Positions 1 to 8,977 of a stretch of 64,000 bases of DNA are shown here, piece after piece; within the stretch, counting starts at the first letter, position 1; each line of letters opens with the position of its first letter. The stretch lies in NCBI RefSeq assembly GCF_031845375.1, contig NZ_JAVREK010000001.1:248001-312000 (forward strand). Direction: 5' to 3'. The DNA comes from Streptomonospora wellingtoniae. Lineage in GTDB: Bacteria; Actinomycetota; Actinomycetes; Streptosporangiales; Streptosporangiaceae. The notes under the pieces are model-generated. The model had not been told where the DNA came from. It saw only the letters and a list, made by a program, of their open reading frames with translations, and ran no database searches. Both the position numbers and the translations under genes were made by a program.

Positions 1-860
1 TCCTGGAGCTCGTCGATGTGCTCCATGCGCGCGGTGAGGGTCGCGAAGCGCTCGTCCTCCAGCCAGGCGGGCCGGTCGAGGGCGTCGACGACGAGCCGGC
101 GCCACAGCCGGTCGTTGTTGGCGCCGATCGTGACGTAGCCGTCGGCGGTGCGGTAGGCCTGGTAGGGCGTGGAACGGCGGTGCCGGGTGCCGGTCGCCGC
201 GGGCTGCTCGCCGCTGCCGAAGTAGGCGCCCGACTCCCAGACCGTCCAGGCCAGGCCCGCGTCGACGAGGGAGATGTCGATGTAGTCGCCCTCGCCGGTG
301 GCGCGCCGGTTCAGCTCGGCGGCCAGGATCGAGTAGATGGCGGTGGCGCCGGCGGCGATGTCGTTGATCGCGATGCCCACCTTGGCCGGGCCGCCGTCGG
401 GGTGGCCGGTCATCCGCATGAAGCCCACCGCGCCTTGGGCCATGATGTCGAAGCCTGGCCGGTCGCGGTAGGGGCCGCTCTGGCCGAACCCGCTGATGGA
501 GCAGTACAGCAGCCCCGGGTTGGCCTCGCGCAGGGTTTCGTAGTCGATGCCCAACCGCCCGACCACACCCGGCCGGAAGTTCTCGATGACCAGGTCGGCG
601 CGCTCCGCCATGCGCTGGAAGGCGTCGCGGCCGCGCGAGTCCTTCAGGTCGAGGGAGACGCTGCGCTTGCTGCGGTTCGGCATGCCGAAGGGGTAGCTCT
701 CCCCGTTGACCTTGGGCGCCAGCCGACGCGAGTCGTCCCCGGTCCCGGGCTGCTCCACCTTGACGACGTCGGCCCCCAGCTCCGCCAGCACCATCGTGCA
801 GTAGGGGCCGGAGAGGAAGCGGGTGAGGTCGAGAACCCGAAATCCGTCGAGTGGCTTCAT
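1..860 (-). CDS. CoA-transferase family III (CaiB/BaiF type), 3' part missing
   Basis: The reverse strand from the ATG at 860 is open to the window edge, so the C-terminus lies outside. The protein begins MKPLDGFRVLDLTRFLSGPY, followed by GADVVKVEQPGTGDDSR, a run with SVSLDLKDSRGR, and VIENFRPGVVGRLGIDY, all hallmarks of family III CoA-transferases. These enzymes move CoA between carboxylic acids through an aspartyl-CoA intermediate; the aspartate here would be in ISLVDAGLAW. The substrate cannot be told from sequence. It is divergent from an IclR regulator with an 86-bp gap containing a repeated operator-like motif, so regulation by that IclR protein is likely. The opposite strand is also open but encodes nothing recognisable. 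Confidence 0.9.
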   Translation of the reverse strand, partial: MKPLDGFRVLDLTRFLSGPYCTMVLAELGADVVKVEQPGTGDDSRRLAPKVNGESYPFGMPNRSKRSVSLDLKDSRGRDAFQRMAERADLVIENFRPGVVGRLGIDYETLREANPGLLYCSISGFGQSGPYRDRPGFDIMAQGAVGFMRMTGHPDGGPAKVGIAINDIAAGATAIYSILAAELNRRATGEGDYIDISLVDAGLAWTVWESGAYFGSGEQPAATGTRHRRSTPYQAYRTADGYVTIGANNDRLWRRLVVDALDRPAWLEDERFATLTARMEHIDELQ

Positions 861-882
861 CCACGCACCTGTTCCGTGATTT

Positions 883-913
883 ATCCCGTATAATGGGATG
901 CGATCCCGTATAA
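883..913. promoter_or_regulatory. Putative IclR operator / divergent promoter repeat
   Basis: The 11-mer ATCCCGTATAA occurs twice (883-893 and 903-913) exactly 20 bp apart, that is, on the same helix face. The first copy sits in an inverted repeat, ATCCC-N7-GGGAT (883-899). A TATAAT hexamer (889-894) overlaps it. It lies between the CoA-transferase and the IclR gene and is AT-rich against its surroundings. Binding by the adjacent IclR protein is inferred. Confidence 0.5.
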
Positions 914-946
914 CAGGAACGTACGATTGCAAGCACGTTAACGTCA

Positions 947-1780
947 ATGGGTTGGGCCGAATTGAGCGAGACGACCGAGGGCCGCACCGGCGCAGGTGCG
1001 AAGGACAACGGGGCTGCACGACCGGCGGTGCAGGCGATCGACCGCGCCGTCGCGATCCTGAAATGCTTCAGCCCCCGCCACCCGGAGATGGGCATCAGCG
1101 ACATCGCCCGGGCGACCGGGCTGTCGACCAGCACCACCCACCGCATCCTTGCGTCGATGCAGGCCAACGGGCTCGTCCGGCAGACAGCGCAGCGCCGCTA
1201 CGCGCTGGGGCCCCTGCTGGTGCAGCTGGCCCGCAGCGGGGCGTTCCCCACGACGCTGCGCGATGCGGCGCTGGGCGCGATGCGCGAGCTGCGCGCGATC
1301 GTCGACGAGACGGTGGGCCTGCACGAGCTCCTGCCGGGCAACGAGCGCGCCGTGATCGACCAGGTCGAGAGCCACCACGCGCTGCGCCGCACCTATACCG
1401 AACTGGGGGTGCCGATCCCCCTGGTCTACGGCGCGCCGGGCAAGGCCATGCTGGCGTTCCTGTCCCGCCCGGTTGCCGAGGAGCTGCTCGCCGGGACGAT
1501 CGACGCGGTCACTCCGGCGACCATCACCGATCCCGACCGGCTGCGGGTCGAGCTGGAGGGGATCCGCGAGCGGGGCTACGCGCTGTCCTACTCCGAGCGC
1601 ACCCCCGGTATCCGCACCGTGGCGGCCCCCGTCTTCGACCACGAGTCCGGGGTGGCCGGCAGCATCAGCGTCAGCGCGCCCGAGTCGCGGATGCCCGAGA
1701 ACCGCATGTTCGAGCTGGGCCCCGTCGTCGTGCGCACCGCCGGGGAGGTCTCCGAAGTGCTCGGCTGCAGCGGCGGGTGA
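947..1780 (+). CDS. IclR-family transcriptional regulator
   Basis: 277 aa, the usual IclR length. Residues about 25-90 form the N-terminal winged helix (AIDRAVAILKCFSPRHPEMG then SDIARATGLSTSTTHRILAS), and the rest is the GAF-like effector domain (LGVPIPLVYGAPGKAMLAF). IclR proteins bind as dimers or tetramers and respond to small aromatic or organic acids. Divergent from the CoA-transferase, which is the likely target. The ATG at 947 gives a natural N-terminus. Confidence 0.93.
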   Translation: MGWAELSETTEGRTGAGAKDNGAARPAVQAIDRAVAILKCFSPRHPEMGISDIARATGLSTSTTHRILASMQANGLVRQTAQRRYALGPLLVQLARSGAFPTTLRDAALGAMRELRAIVDETVGLHELLPGNERAVIDQVESHHALRRTYTELGVPIPLVYGAPGKAMLAFLSRPVAEELLAGTIDAVTPATITDPDRLRVELEGIRERGYALSYSERTPGIRTVAAPVFDHESGVAGSISVSAPESRMPENRMFELGPVVVRTAGEVSEVLGCSGG

Positions 1781-1830
1781 CCACCGCGGCGGCGCGCGTG
1801 CGCACGCGGGCCGCCGCGGGCCCACGCGGC

Positions 1831-1862
1831 GCGCCCCCGGGCCGCGGAGTGCCCGGGGGCGC
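1831..1862. terminator. Strong GC-rich hairpin between convergent genes
   Basis: A perfect 12-bp stem (GCGCCCCCGGGC at 1831-1842 paired with 1851-1862) encloses an 8-nt loop. It lies 50 bp after the IclR stop and between convergent genes, so it probably ends transcription from both sides. There is no U-tract, as is common in actinomycetes. Confidence 0.6.
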
Positions 1863-1957
1863 GAGAGCGGCTGCTCAGCGGGCCGCTACCCGGATTCGGC
1901 GGTGCAGGAGAGGTCCGGCTCCGCGGAAGCGCCGGAAGCGGTGAGCCCGAACTCCGG

Positions 1958-2752
1958 TCAGCGGCCCGCGTCGGACCTCTCGGCGGCGGTTGCGGCGCTT
2001 GTGCCCCCGGCGGCCAGCTCGGCGCGCAGTAGGCGCACCTCCTCGGTGAGCTCGGCCATCTGCTTCTGCGTGGCCGCGGCGCTCTCCTGGCCCTCGTTGA
2101 ACTTCTCCACGAACCACGAGGCCAGCGTCGCGGTGACCACACCCAGCAGGGCGATGCCCGCGGTGAACAGGACCCCGGCGACCAGGCGGCCCTCCGCGGT
2201 GACGGGGTACAGGTCGCCGTAGCCCACCGTCGTCACGGTGGTGGCCGCCCACCACAGCGCGTCGGGGAACGTCCGGATCACGGAGCCGGCCGCGCCGCGC
2301 TCGGCGTCGAGCACCGCCAGGGCGGCGCAGAACACGACGAGCACCGCGGCGGCGCCGGCGTAGCGGGCGACGCTGGCGCGCAGGGTCAGCCCCGCCCGCT
2401 TGTTGAGCAGGCTGAGCACCACGATGATCTGCACCAGCCGCAGCGACCGCAGCATCGGCGCCACGAGTATCAGCAGGTCGAACCAGTTCCGCAGGACGAA
2501 CTCCCAGCGCCGCGGCGCCAGGTACAGGCGGACCAGGTAGTCGGCGGCGAACAGCACCCAGATGCCGAACATCGCCGCTTCGCAGAGCGACGTCCAGCGC
2601 GCGGAGAGGCCGGGGTCGATGATCGGCCAGGCATAGGCGCCCAGGAAGAGGCCCGCGGCCGCCATCATGGGCACGATCGTCAGCCTGCGCCACCAGTCCA
2701 GCGCCGCCCCGTCCGGCGGCGTTTGGCTGCGCAGGCTCTCCTCCTCGGTCAT
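1958..2752 (-). CDS. Voltage-gated-type potassium channel (ion transport domain)
   Basis: 264 aa membrane protein with an S1-S6-like run of hydrophobic segments. The selectivity filter TVTTVGYGD is at residues 172-180, preceded by a pore helix (FPDALWWA). An arginine-containing stretch (LRSLRLVQIIVVLSLLNKR, about 101-119) looks like a weak S4 sensor. The C-terminal region (about 215-250) is charged and predicted coiled coil, probably for tetramerisation. It forms a K+-selective pore in the cytoplasmic membrane. It is a single gene, convergent with the IclR gene. Confidence 0.9.
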   Translation of the reverse strand: MTEEESLRSQTPPDGAALDWWRRLTIVPMMAAAGLFLGAYAWPIIDPGLSARWTSLCEAAMFGIWVLFAADYLVRLYLAPRRWEFVLRNWFDLLILVAPMLRSLRLVQIIVVLSLLNKRAGLTLRASVARYAGAAAVLVVFCAALAVLDAERGAAGSVIRTFPDALWWAATTVTTVGYGDLYPVTAEGRLVAGVLFTAGIALLGVVTATLASWFVEKFNEGQESAAATQKQMAELTEEVRLLRAELAAGGTSAATAAERSDAGR

Positions 2753-2886
2753 GTTCGCTCGCCTTTCGATCCGCTTCGCGGGCGCGGCTGGGCGGCTCGA
2801 AGGGCCGCCCGGCCGCCTCCCGCCGATCCGCCGGCGGCAACGCTAGCAAGGGCGGTCGGGGCGGCCGGGCAGCGCGGTACCGGGGG

Positions 2887-3726
2887 CTACTTCACGGCAC
2901 CCGCCGACAGCCCGGAGACGAGGTGCCGCTGCACCAGCATGAACGCGACGATCACCGGCAGGGAGATGGTCAGCGACGCGGCCAGCAGCTCGTTCCACAG
3001 GGTGTCGGTCTGGCTCGTGTAGAGCTTGAGCCCGATGGACAGCGTGCGGGTCTCGGTGTCGGTCAGCACCGAGGCGAACAGCACCTCTCCCCACGCCGTG
3101 ATGAAGGCGAACACGGCGACGGCGAGGATTCCCGGGCGTGCGACCGGCAGGATGATCCGGACGAGGGCCCCGATGCGGCTGGTGCCGTCGATCATCGCCG
3201 CCTCCTCCAGGCCCTCGGGGATGGCCTGGAAGTACCCGGCCAGCATCCAGATCGAGAACGGCAGGGCGAAGGTCAGGTAGGTGATGATCAACCCGAAGTA
3301 GGAACCGGTCAGCTGGATGCCGAGGAGCTCCTCGCCCTGAACGAACATCAGGAACAGCGGCAGCAGGAACAGGATGCCCGGGAACATCTGCGTCGAGAGC
3401 ACCGTCATGCTGAACAGGCGTTTTCCGCGGAACCGCAGCCGCGCCAGCGGGTAGGCCGCCAGCACCGCGACGATCAGCGCCAGGATCGTCGCCGTGATCG
3501 TGACGATGAGGCTGTTGGTGAGGTAGCGCGCCAGCGGGATCGTCGACCACATGTCCACATAGGGCTGGAAGGTGATGCGGTCGGGAACCCAGGTGAACAG
3601 CCCCCGGACGTTCTCCAGCGGCTTGACCGACGTCACCACCAGCACGTACAGCGGCATGACCGTGAACACGGTGAGGACGGTCAGGGTGATCCGGCGGAAC
3701 CAGCGGAAACCCGGTGTCTCAGTCAT
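2887..3726 (-). CDS. Carbohydrate ABC transporter permease, MalG type
   Basis: 279 aa with about six membrane helices and the EAA loop EEAAMIDGTSRIGALVRI, which docks the cytoplasmic ATPase. Family and length match MalG-like inner-membrane permeases of carbohydrate uptake type 1 importers. It overlaps the upstream permease gene by 8 nt, so the two are translationally coupled. The substrate is unknown; the cluster resembles di- or oligosaccharide importers. No ATP-binding gene lies nearby, so a shared ATPase of the MsiK kind encoded elsewhere is probably used (inference from actinomycete biology). Confidence 0.92.
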   Translation of the reverse strand: MTETPGFRWFRRITLTVLTVFTVMPLYVLVVTSVKPLENVRGLFTWVPDRITFQPYVDMWSTIPLARYLTNSLIVTITATILALIVAVLAAYPLARLRFRGKRLFSMTVLSTQMFPGILFLLPLFLMFVQGEELLGIQLTGSYFGLIITYLTFALPFSIWMLAGYFQAIPEGLEEAAMIDGTSRIGALVRIILPVARPGILAVAVFAFITAWGEVLFASVLTDTETRTLSIGLKLYTSQTDTLWNELLAASLTISLPVIVAFMLVQRHLVSGLSAGAVK

Positions 3727-4717
3727 TGCTGCTCCCCTTGGGCAGGACCATCCGGACGTAGACCGCCGAGGCGATGATCAGCGCCACCAGCAGCAGCACG
3801 CTCATCGCGGCGCCCAGTCCGAAGTTCCAATTGACGAAGGAGTGCTCGTAGATCAGCGGCGAGATCAGGCGGGCGCTGTCGGGCGAGGTGTCGCCGAAGA
3901 GCAGGAAGGGGATGTTGAACTCGTTGAACGTCCACAACCCCATGACCAGCAGCACCACGGCGTTGGCCGGACGCACCATGGGCATCGTGATGCCGGTGAA
4001 CCGCTTCCAGGTCGACGCCCCGTCGATGGCCGCGGCCTCGTACATGTCCTCGGGGATGCTCTGCAGCGCGGCGAGCAGCATCAGGAACGCGAACGGCCAC
4101 AGCCGCCACACCGACACCACCACCAGCACCCAGAACGCGTTCTCGCCGATCAGCCAGAACGGCCGGTCGTCGAGCAGGCCGAGGTCCTGGACCAGCAGCC
4201 GGTTGATCATGCCGTCCCGGTGGTTGAACATGAACGCCCAGATGATGGCGGCCACGTAGACCGGCAGGGCGTAGGGCACCAGGAAGAGCGTGCGCAGCAC
4301 CCCGCGACCGCGGAACTTCGTGTTCAGCGAGACCGCGGCCGCCATGCCCAGCACCCACGACAGCCCCACCACGAGCGCGGTGTACACCGCGGTGCGGAAC
4401 AGGCTCTGGAACAGGTCCGAGCCGAGCGCGCCTGAGGGGTCGAGCCCTCGGACGAAGTTCTCCACGCCCACGAACGGCGCCGACGTCCAGTTGCGGATGG
4501 TCAGCTGCGTGAGCGACGTGAACGCGATGTAGATCCCCAGGATCATGGGGATGATGTGGATCAGCAACTCCAGGACCGCGGCCGGCAGCACCATGCCGTA
4601 GGGCAGGAGCACGCCCTGGCGGCGCAGGCGCCGCCGGCGGGGCCCGCTCGCGGGGCCGGCGGCCCCCGGCGGGTCCTCCTCGGCCGCACGGGACCGCGGT
4701 TCTTCAGTCGTCGACAT
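3719..4717 (-). CDS. Carbohydrate ABC transporter permease, MalF type
   Basis: 332 aa. A charged cytosolic N-terminus (RRRRLRRQG) precedes six or so membrane helices and the EAA loop YEAAAIDGASTWKRFTGI. It pairs with the MalG-type permease that follows with an 8-nt overlap. The ATG at 4717 is preceded by GGAGG at good spacing. It forms the membrane channel for the sugar delivered by the lipoprotein encoded just upstream. Confidence 0.92.
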   Translation of the reverse strand: MSTTEEPRSRAAEEDPPGAAGPASGPRRRRLRRQGVLLPYGMVLPAAVLELLIHIIPMILGIYIAFTSLTQLTIRNWTSAPFVGVENFVRGLDPSGALGSDLFQSLFRTAVYTALVVGLSWVLGMAAAVSLNTKFRGRGVLRTLFLVPYALPVYVAAIIWAFMFNHRDGMINRLLVQDLGLLDDRPFWLIGENAFWVLVVVSVWRLWPFAFLMLLAALQSIPEDMYEAAAIDGASTWKRFTGITMPMVRPANAVVLLVMGLWTFNEFNIPFLLFGDTSPDSARLISPLIYEHSFVNWNFGLGAAMSVLLLVALIIASAVYVRMVLPKGSSND

Positions 4718-4781
4718 TTAGCGCCTCCATCGAACGGCCGCCCCGCCGCAGGGGGACGGGGCGGCCGGGGGACCGCACTGC

Positions 4782-6101
4782 CTAGTTCGCGGCGTCCATC
4801 TGCGTCTCGGCTTCCTTCATGGCCTTGCGGACGTCGGCCTCGGTGACCTTGCTGCCGGTCGCCGCGTCGGCGAAGAGCCCGGCGATCGACTCGCCGAGGA
4901 CCGTCTCCATCTGGCCCTCCTCGGGGATCAGCGGCATCGGGGAGGCGTGCTCGGTGAGGATGGTGCGGAAGGTGTCCATGGACTCGCTCTGCAGCTCCTC
5001 GCTGTCGTAGGCCTTGGTGGCCACCGGCAGCGTCTGGAACTCCTGCGACAGGTAGACCTGCTCCTCGGGGCTGGTCAGGTGCTTGACCAGCTGCAGCGCG
5101 CCCTCCTTGTTCTCGGTGTCGTTGAAGACACTGATGTTGATGCCGGCCGCGTGGCTCTGGATGGGCTCACCGGGCAGCGGGTCGAGCATCGGGACCTGGG
5201 CGACCTCGTAGTTGTCGAAGTCGCGCGCCGCCATGGTGGTGCGGGCGCTGCCCTGCATCATGATCATGGCCGCATTGCCGTCGACGAAGTCGCCGATGGA
5301 CTGGGTGCCGTCGCTGAACTCGGCGTTGCTGGGGTCGACGATCTCCTCTTCGGCCATCATGTCGACCCACATCTTGACCGCCTCGACCTGCTCGCCGGAG
5401 GAGAAGTTGGGCCCGTCCTTCCAGAGCTGCCCGCCGTACTGCTGTCCCAGGATGTGGGCGAAATGCGAGTTCTGCCGCTCGCTGCCGGCCTCCATCGCCA
5501 GACCGTACTGGTCGGGCTTGCCGTCGCCGTCGGTGTCCTTGGTCAGCTTCTTCGCGGTGTCCACGAACTCCTCCCAGGTGGCGGGAGGCTCCTCGATGCC
5601 CGCCTCCTCGAACATGGTGGGGTTGTAGAACAGCGCGTAGGACAGGCCGTAGAGCGGCACCGACGTCGGCGCCTCGCCCTCGGCGCCTCCGGTCGCGAAG
5701 CTGGTTTCGACGAAGCGGCCCTTGCCGCCCACCGCCTCCAGGTCGGCGCCCTCGTAGGGCACGAAGGCGCCGGTCTCCTGCAGGCTGGCCGCCCAGGTGT
5801 TGCCGATGTTGAGCACGTCGGGTGCATCGCCGCTGCTGACAGCGGTGAGGATGCGGTTGTAGAGCTCGCTCCAGGGGATGACCTCGAGCTCGACCTCGAC
5901 GCCGGTCTTCTCGGTGAAGCGGTCGAGCGCGGGCTTGAGGACCTTCTTGTCCTCCTCCACGCTCGCCCCTTGGTTGCTGGCCCAGTAGGTCAGCGTCTGG
6001 TCTCCGGACTCCTCGCCGGAGCCGCAGGCGGTCAGCGCGGCGACGAGACCGAGCGCGGTGGAGGCGGACAGTACTGCTTTGGCGGGAATCTTCACGACCA
6101 T
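4782..6101 (-). CDS. Extracellular sugar-binding lipoprotein of ABC importer
   Basis: 439 aa from the ATG at 6101; a GTG two codons later (6095) has a better spaced GGAG and may be the true start. The N-terminus is a lipoprotein signal with lipobox LTAC, followed by the bilobal fold of family 1 solute-binding proteins (TLTYWASNQ, then LEVIPWSELYNRILTAVSSGDAPDV with the typical GDAPD loop). A DTDGDGKPD stretch looks like a calcium-binding loop. It captures the sugar outside the cell and hands it to the two permeases encoded 64 bp downstream. A perfect LacI-type palindrome lies about 150 bp upstream. Confidence 0.92.
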   Translation of the reverse strand: MVVKIPAKAVLSASTALGLVAALTACGSGEESGDQTLTYWASNQGASVEEDKKVLKPALDRFTEKTGVEVELEVIPWSELYNRILTAVSSGDAPDVLNIGNTWAASLQETGAFVPYEGADLEAVGGKGRFVETSFATGGAEGEAPTSVPLYGLSYALFYNPTMFEEAGIEEPPATWEEFVDTAKKLTKDTDGDGKPDQYGLAMEAGSERQNSHFAHILGQQYGGQLWKDGPNFSSGEQVEAVKMWVDMMAEEEIVDPSNAEFSDGTQSIGDFVDGNAAMIMMQGSARTTMAARDFDNYEVAQVPMLDPLPGEPIQSHAAGINISVFNDTENKEGALQLVKHLTSPEEQVYLSQEFQTLPVATKAYDSEELQSESMDTFRTILTEHASPMPLIPEEGQMETVLGESIAGLFADAATGSKVTEADVRKAMKEAETQMDAAN

Positions 6102-6248
6102 CTCCGTTTCTCTGTGGCCATGTCGGCCAGGCGCCGTCTTCGGCGGGTGGCACGAGGACGGCCGACCCGGGGACCGCATGGCCGGCGAGTCGGGGGGCGG
6201 GGGCGGGGCTGGTGGGCCGGTGCTGCTCAGGAGGCCCTGGATACGTAA

Positions 6249-6262
6249 GTAAACCGGTTTAC
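6249..6262. promoter_or_regulatory. LacI-family operator
   Basis: GTAAACCGGTTTAC is a perfect 14-bp palindrome with the central CG typical of LacI/GalR operators. It lies between the LacI gene (6325-7365) and the sugar-binding lipoprotein gene it probably controls, in otherwise GC-rich DNA. Confidence 0.75.
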
Positions 6263-6324
6263 CGCGTGAGTGTAGGGGAGATCACTCCGACACAGGAGAG
6301 GGGGTTACAGAGTCGTTACACGTG

Positions 6325-7365
6325 TTACACCGGGTCGCCGGACGAATCCCTGATGCAGAGCTCACCGGTCAGCACGGTCGACAGCGGGGGCGCCTGGCCT
6401 TTGAGCATGTCGAGCAGGATGCGCGCGCCCGCGCTGCCCAGGGCGCGGTGCTTGCTGCGCACGGTCGTCATCGGCGGCGAGGCGAACGACGCCAGGGGGA
6501 TGTCGTCGAACCCGGCCACCGCCACGTCGGCGGGGATGGCCAGGCCGGCCTCGCCCAGCACCGAGTACCCGCCGATGGCCATGAGGTCGCTGCCGTAGAA
6601 GACGGCGGTGGGACGCTCGTCGCCGCTGCGCGCGAGGATGCGCTCGGTGGCCTGGGCCCCTCCGACGATGGTGTAGCCGCCGTGCTCCACCGGTCCGGGT
6701 TCGAGCCCGAACTCGCCCATCGCCTGCTCCCAGTGGCGGCGGCGCTGAAGCGCGTGCAGCATGTGGCGGTCGCCCTGGACGTGGGCGATGCGGCGATGGC
6801 CGGCGTCGGCGAAGCGGCGCACCAGGCCGCGGATCGCCTCTTCGGCGTCGTTGGTGATGGTGGGTAGGTCCGAGGAGCCCTCGGGCGCGCCGACCACGAC
6901 GGCGGGAGCGCCCAGGCGGTGCAGCATCGCAGGGCGCTCGTCGTCCACCCGCAGGTCGGTGACGAGGAAACCGTCGACGAAGCGGTCGCCGAACAGCCGC
7001 TCGTAGGTGGCGGCCTCGGTCTGGGCGTCCGGCACGAAGCGGATGACCGTGGCGTGCTCCTCGCCGGAAAGTACGGACTCGATGCCGGACAGGAACGACG
7101 GGAAGAACGCGTCGAAGTCCAGGATCTCCGGCGAGCGGCGCACCACCAGGCCGATGGTGCCGAGCGGTTTTCCGTTGAGCGCCCGAGCGGCGTAGCTCGG
7201 GCTCCACCCCAACTCGACCGCCGCCAAGCGGATGCGCTCGCGCGTGCCGGTGCTGACGCCGGTACCGCTGTTCAGCGCCCGCGAAACAGCGCCCTTCGTC
7301 ACGCCGGCGCGTCGGGCGACGTCGCTGATCGTGGGGCGCTTGCGTCCCGTGTTCCCGGCTGTCAT
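6325..7365 (-). CDS. LacI-family repressor of the sugar importer
   Basis: 346 aa. The N-terminal helix-turn-helix is TISDVARRAGVTKGAVSRALN and the hinge helix SPSYAARALNGKPLGTIGLV (about residues 55-75). The remainder is a periplasmic-binding-protein-like effector domain ending in AVAGFDDIPLASFASPPMTTV. It sits directly upstream of and in the same direction as the importer, with the 14-bp operator in between. It probably represses the importer until the sugar or a derivative binds. Confidence 0.93.
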   Translation of the reverse strand: MTAGNTGRKRPTISDVARRAGVTKGAVSRALNSGTGVSTGTRERIRLAAVELGWSPSYAARALNGKPLGTIGLVVRRSPEILDFDAFFPSFLSGIESVLSGEEHATVIRFVPDAQTEAATYERLFGDRFVDGFLVTDLRVDDERPAMLHRLGAPAVVVGAPEGSSDLPTITNDAEEAIRGLVRRFADAGHRRIAHVQGDRHMLHALQRRRHWEQAMGEFGLEPGPVEHGGYTIVGGAQATERILARSGDERPTAVFYGSDLMAIGGYSVLGEAGLAIPADVAVAGFDDIPLASFASPPMTTVRSKHRALGSAGARILLDMLKGQAPPLSTVLTGELCIRDSSGDPV

Positions 7366-7523
7366 GGGGATGATGGTAGCCCGCCGCGGTGCGGGGACCT
7401 GTTGGGCGCGTGGGTGCGGAGGGATGTGGGGCGTGCCCGACGGGCGACGGAGTCCAGCGATGAATTCCGGGCGCGGCCGGAGTCGCCACCCACGTACACA
7501 CCCTCTGCATGAGAGGCGTCACG

Positions 7524-8024
7524 ATGCAGCAGTCTTCCAGCGGCCCCGCCGGCTTCGAGTCGGAGTTCGAGCCGGTGATCGTCACCATCGAGAGCATCAC
7601 CACGGCGGTCATAGGCGGCACCGTCGCCCAGGACGACCTCCCGGCCTTCTTCGACAGCTCGTTCCGAACGCTCGCCCCGGCCATCGCGGCCCAGGGGGTT
7701 CAGATCACCGGTCCCGCGTTCGGCCTGTTCCGCGGCATGCCCAGTGAGCCCGTCGACATCGAGGTCGGCTTCCCCACCGACCACCCGGTCGACCCGTCCG
7801 GCGACGTCGCGCCCGGCAGCCTCCCCGCCGGCCGCGTCGCCCGCATGGTCCACGCGGGAGGCTTCGACAAGCTCGCCGATTCCTGGGCCCGCCTCTTCGC
7901 CTGGGTGGGCGACCAGGGCCACACCCCCGCGACCATCCAGTGGGAGGTCTACCTCACCGAACCGTCCCCGGACATGAACCCGGACGATCTGCGAGTGGAG
8001 TTGAACCTGCCGGTGGAGGGGTGA
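7524..8024 (+). CDS. GyrI-like small-molecule-binding protein
   Basis: 166 aa from the ATG at 7524, which has GAGAGG at 7-nt spacing; an in-frame ATG at 7509 lacks a ribosome site. The fold expected is the AraC effector-binding/GyrI-like domain: an initial strand with VIVTIES, then ITGPAFGLFRGM, DIEVGFPTDHPV, GSLPAGRVARMVHAGGFDKL and a closing WEVYLTEPSPDMNPDDLRVEL. No DNA-binding domain is fused, so it is a stand-alone ligand binder; its ligand is unknown. Confidence 0.8.
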   Translation: MQQSSSGPAGFESEFEPVIVTIESITTAVIGGTVAQDDLPAFFDSSFRTLAPAIAAQGVQITGPAFGLFRGMPSEPVDIEVGFPTDHPVDPSGDVAPGSLPAGRVARMVHAGGFDKLADSWARLFAWVGDQGHTPATIQWEVYLTEPSPDMNPDDLRVELNLPVEG

Positions 8025-8039
8025 GGGCGCCGGCGCCCG

Positions 8040-8624
8040 TCAGAGGGACAGGAGGATCCTCGACACCCCGATGACGAGCCCCGCGATCCCGATCACGACG
8101 CTGGTCAACGCGATGCAGCACGCTCTGCGCGTCTCGACCTGAGCGTCCTCCGCCGCGCGCCGCTACTCGCCCATTTGTGAAGTGAGCATATCGGTGACCC
8201 CTTCCAGCAGGCGCACCTGGTCGTCGCTGGCCGGTGAGTCGCCCAAGCTGTCAAGGGACACCCCCAACCCTACGGAGAGACGCCTGGCCTGGCCGGTTGC
8301 GATTCCTTGGCCGCGGCTGGCCTCCGTCCACGGCGCTTTCGCGGCGGATCGACCCGGCCACCCCGGCCCAAGGACGCCGTAACGACCGGACCGTCCGGTG
8401 AGCCATCCAGCTGTGCCGAAGCGCCGACCGACTCGCCGCAGGGATCGACCACGGCAATGGCCCGCGCTGTCAACGCCACCGTTCGGTCCACCGTCGACGT
8501 TGAAACGGCGGCGTGGCAGGGGATGCATATCCTCACTCATGGCCCTCAGCTTCATAGCCGAGGTCACGTTTTGCAACAGTCGAGTCACGGAATGAGACGG
8601 AACGGTTCCCTGATCTCCGCTCAC
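8040..8624 (-). pseudogene. Possible decayed membrane-anchored ORF, amber-interrupted
   Basis: An open frame from 8624 ends at a TAG (8163-8165). The same frame then continues for 40 codons to a TGA (8040-8042) and encodes a convincing membrane segment (CCIALTSVVIGIAGLVIGV). The part before the TAG contains acidic, protein-like sequence (SLDSLGDSPASDDQVRLLEG), while the 5' part is arginine-rich and probably not in the ancestral frame. I read this as a remnant of a tail-anchored protein at the island boundary. It could also be a chance frame. Confidence 0.25.
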
Positions 8625-8977
8625 GCATCAGCCGACCGTTCCCCTTTTCTGAAGAGGTAAATCCGGTACCTCGCTATTCCCCCTCCCGGGCTCCAAACCA
8701 CACACGCCGCGCGGGTCGCGCTGCCGGTCCGACGCGAGAGTCGGCACTACTTCCGACCGAACACCATTCACCGATCGACACCCGACAAAAGCAATCAATT
8801 CCAAACAAAAATCGATCGGACAGAGCGTGACAAACCATCCCATTAAACCCAACCAGACATACACTTCCCCATAAATTCACTCTCCGCTACCCCACATACA
8901 CGGATCACAACAATTTCTTCGTTGACACCGAGTCACCCGTAGACCTAAACTTCCGACACATAAGAGATCGACCGAGC
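8625..8977. other. AT-richer non-coding stretch at the island boundary
   Basis: No supported gene. Base composition falls clearly below that of the flanks, with long A- and C-rich runs around 8750-8920. It ends in the promoter-like pair at 8922-8951. The composition is that of recently acquired or decaying DNA. Confidence 0.5.
8922..8951 (+). promoter_or_regulatory. Housekeeping sigma-factor promoter
   Basis: TTGACA (8922-8927) and TAAACT (8946-8951) are 18 bp apart, close to the vegetative consensus and unusual in such a GC-rich genome. It would serve the small ORF at 8978 and the winged-helix gene beyond it. Confidence 0.5.

Noticed and set aside
18..893. Long forward open frame opposite the CoA-transferase
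   Set aside because: Composition is Val/Ala/Gly/Arg-rich with no family; the reverse strand gives a textbook CoA-transferase.
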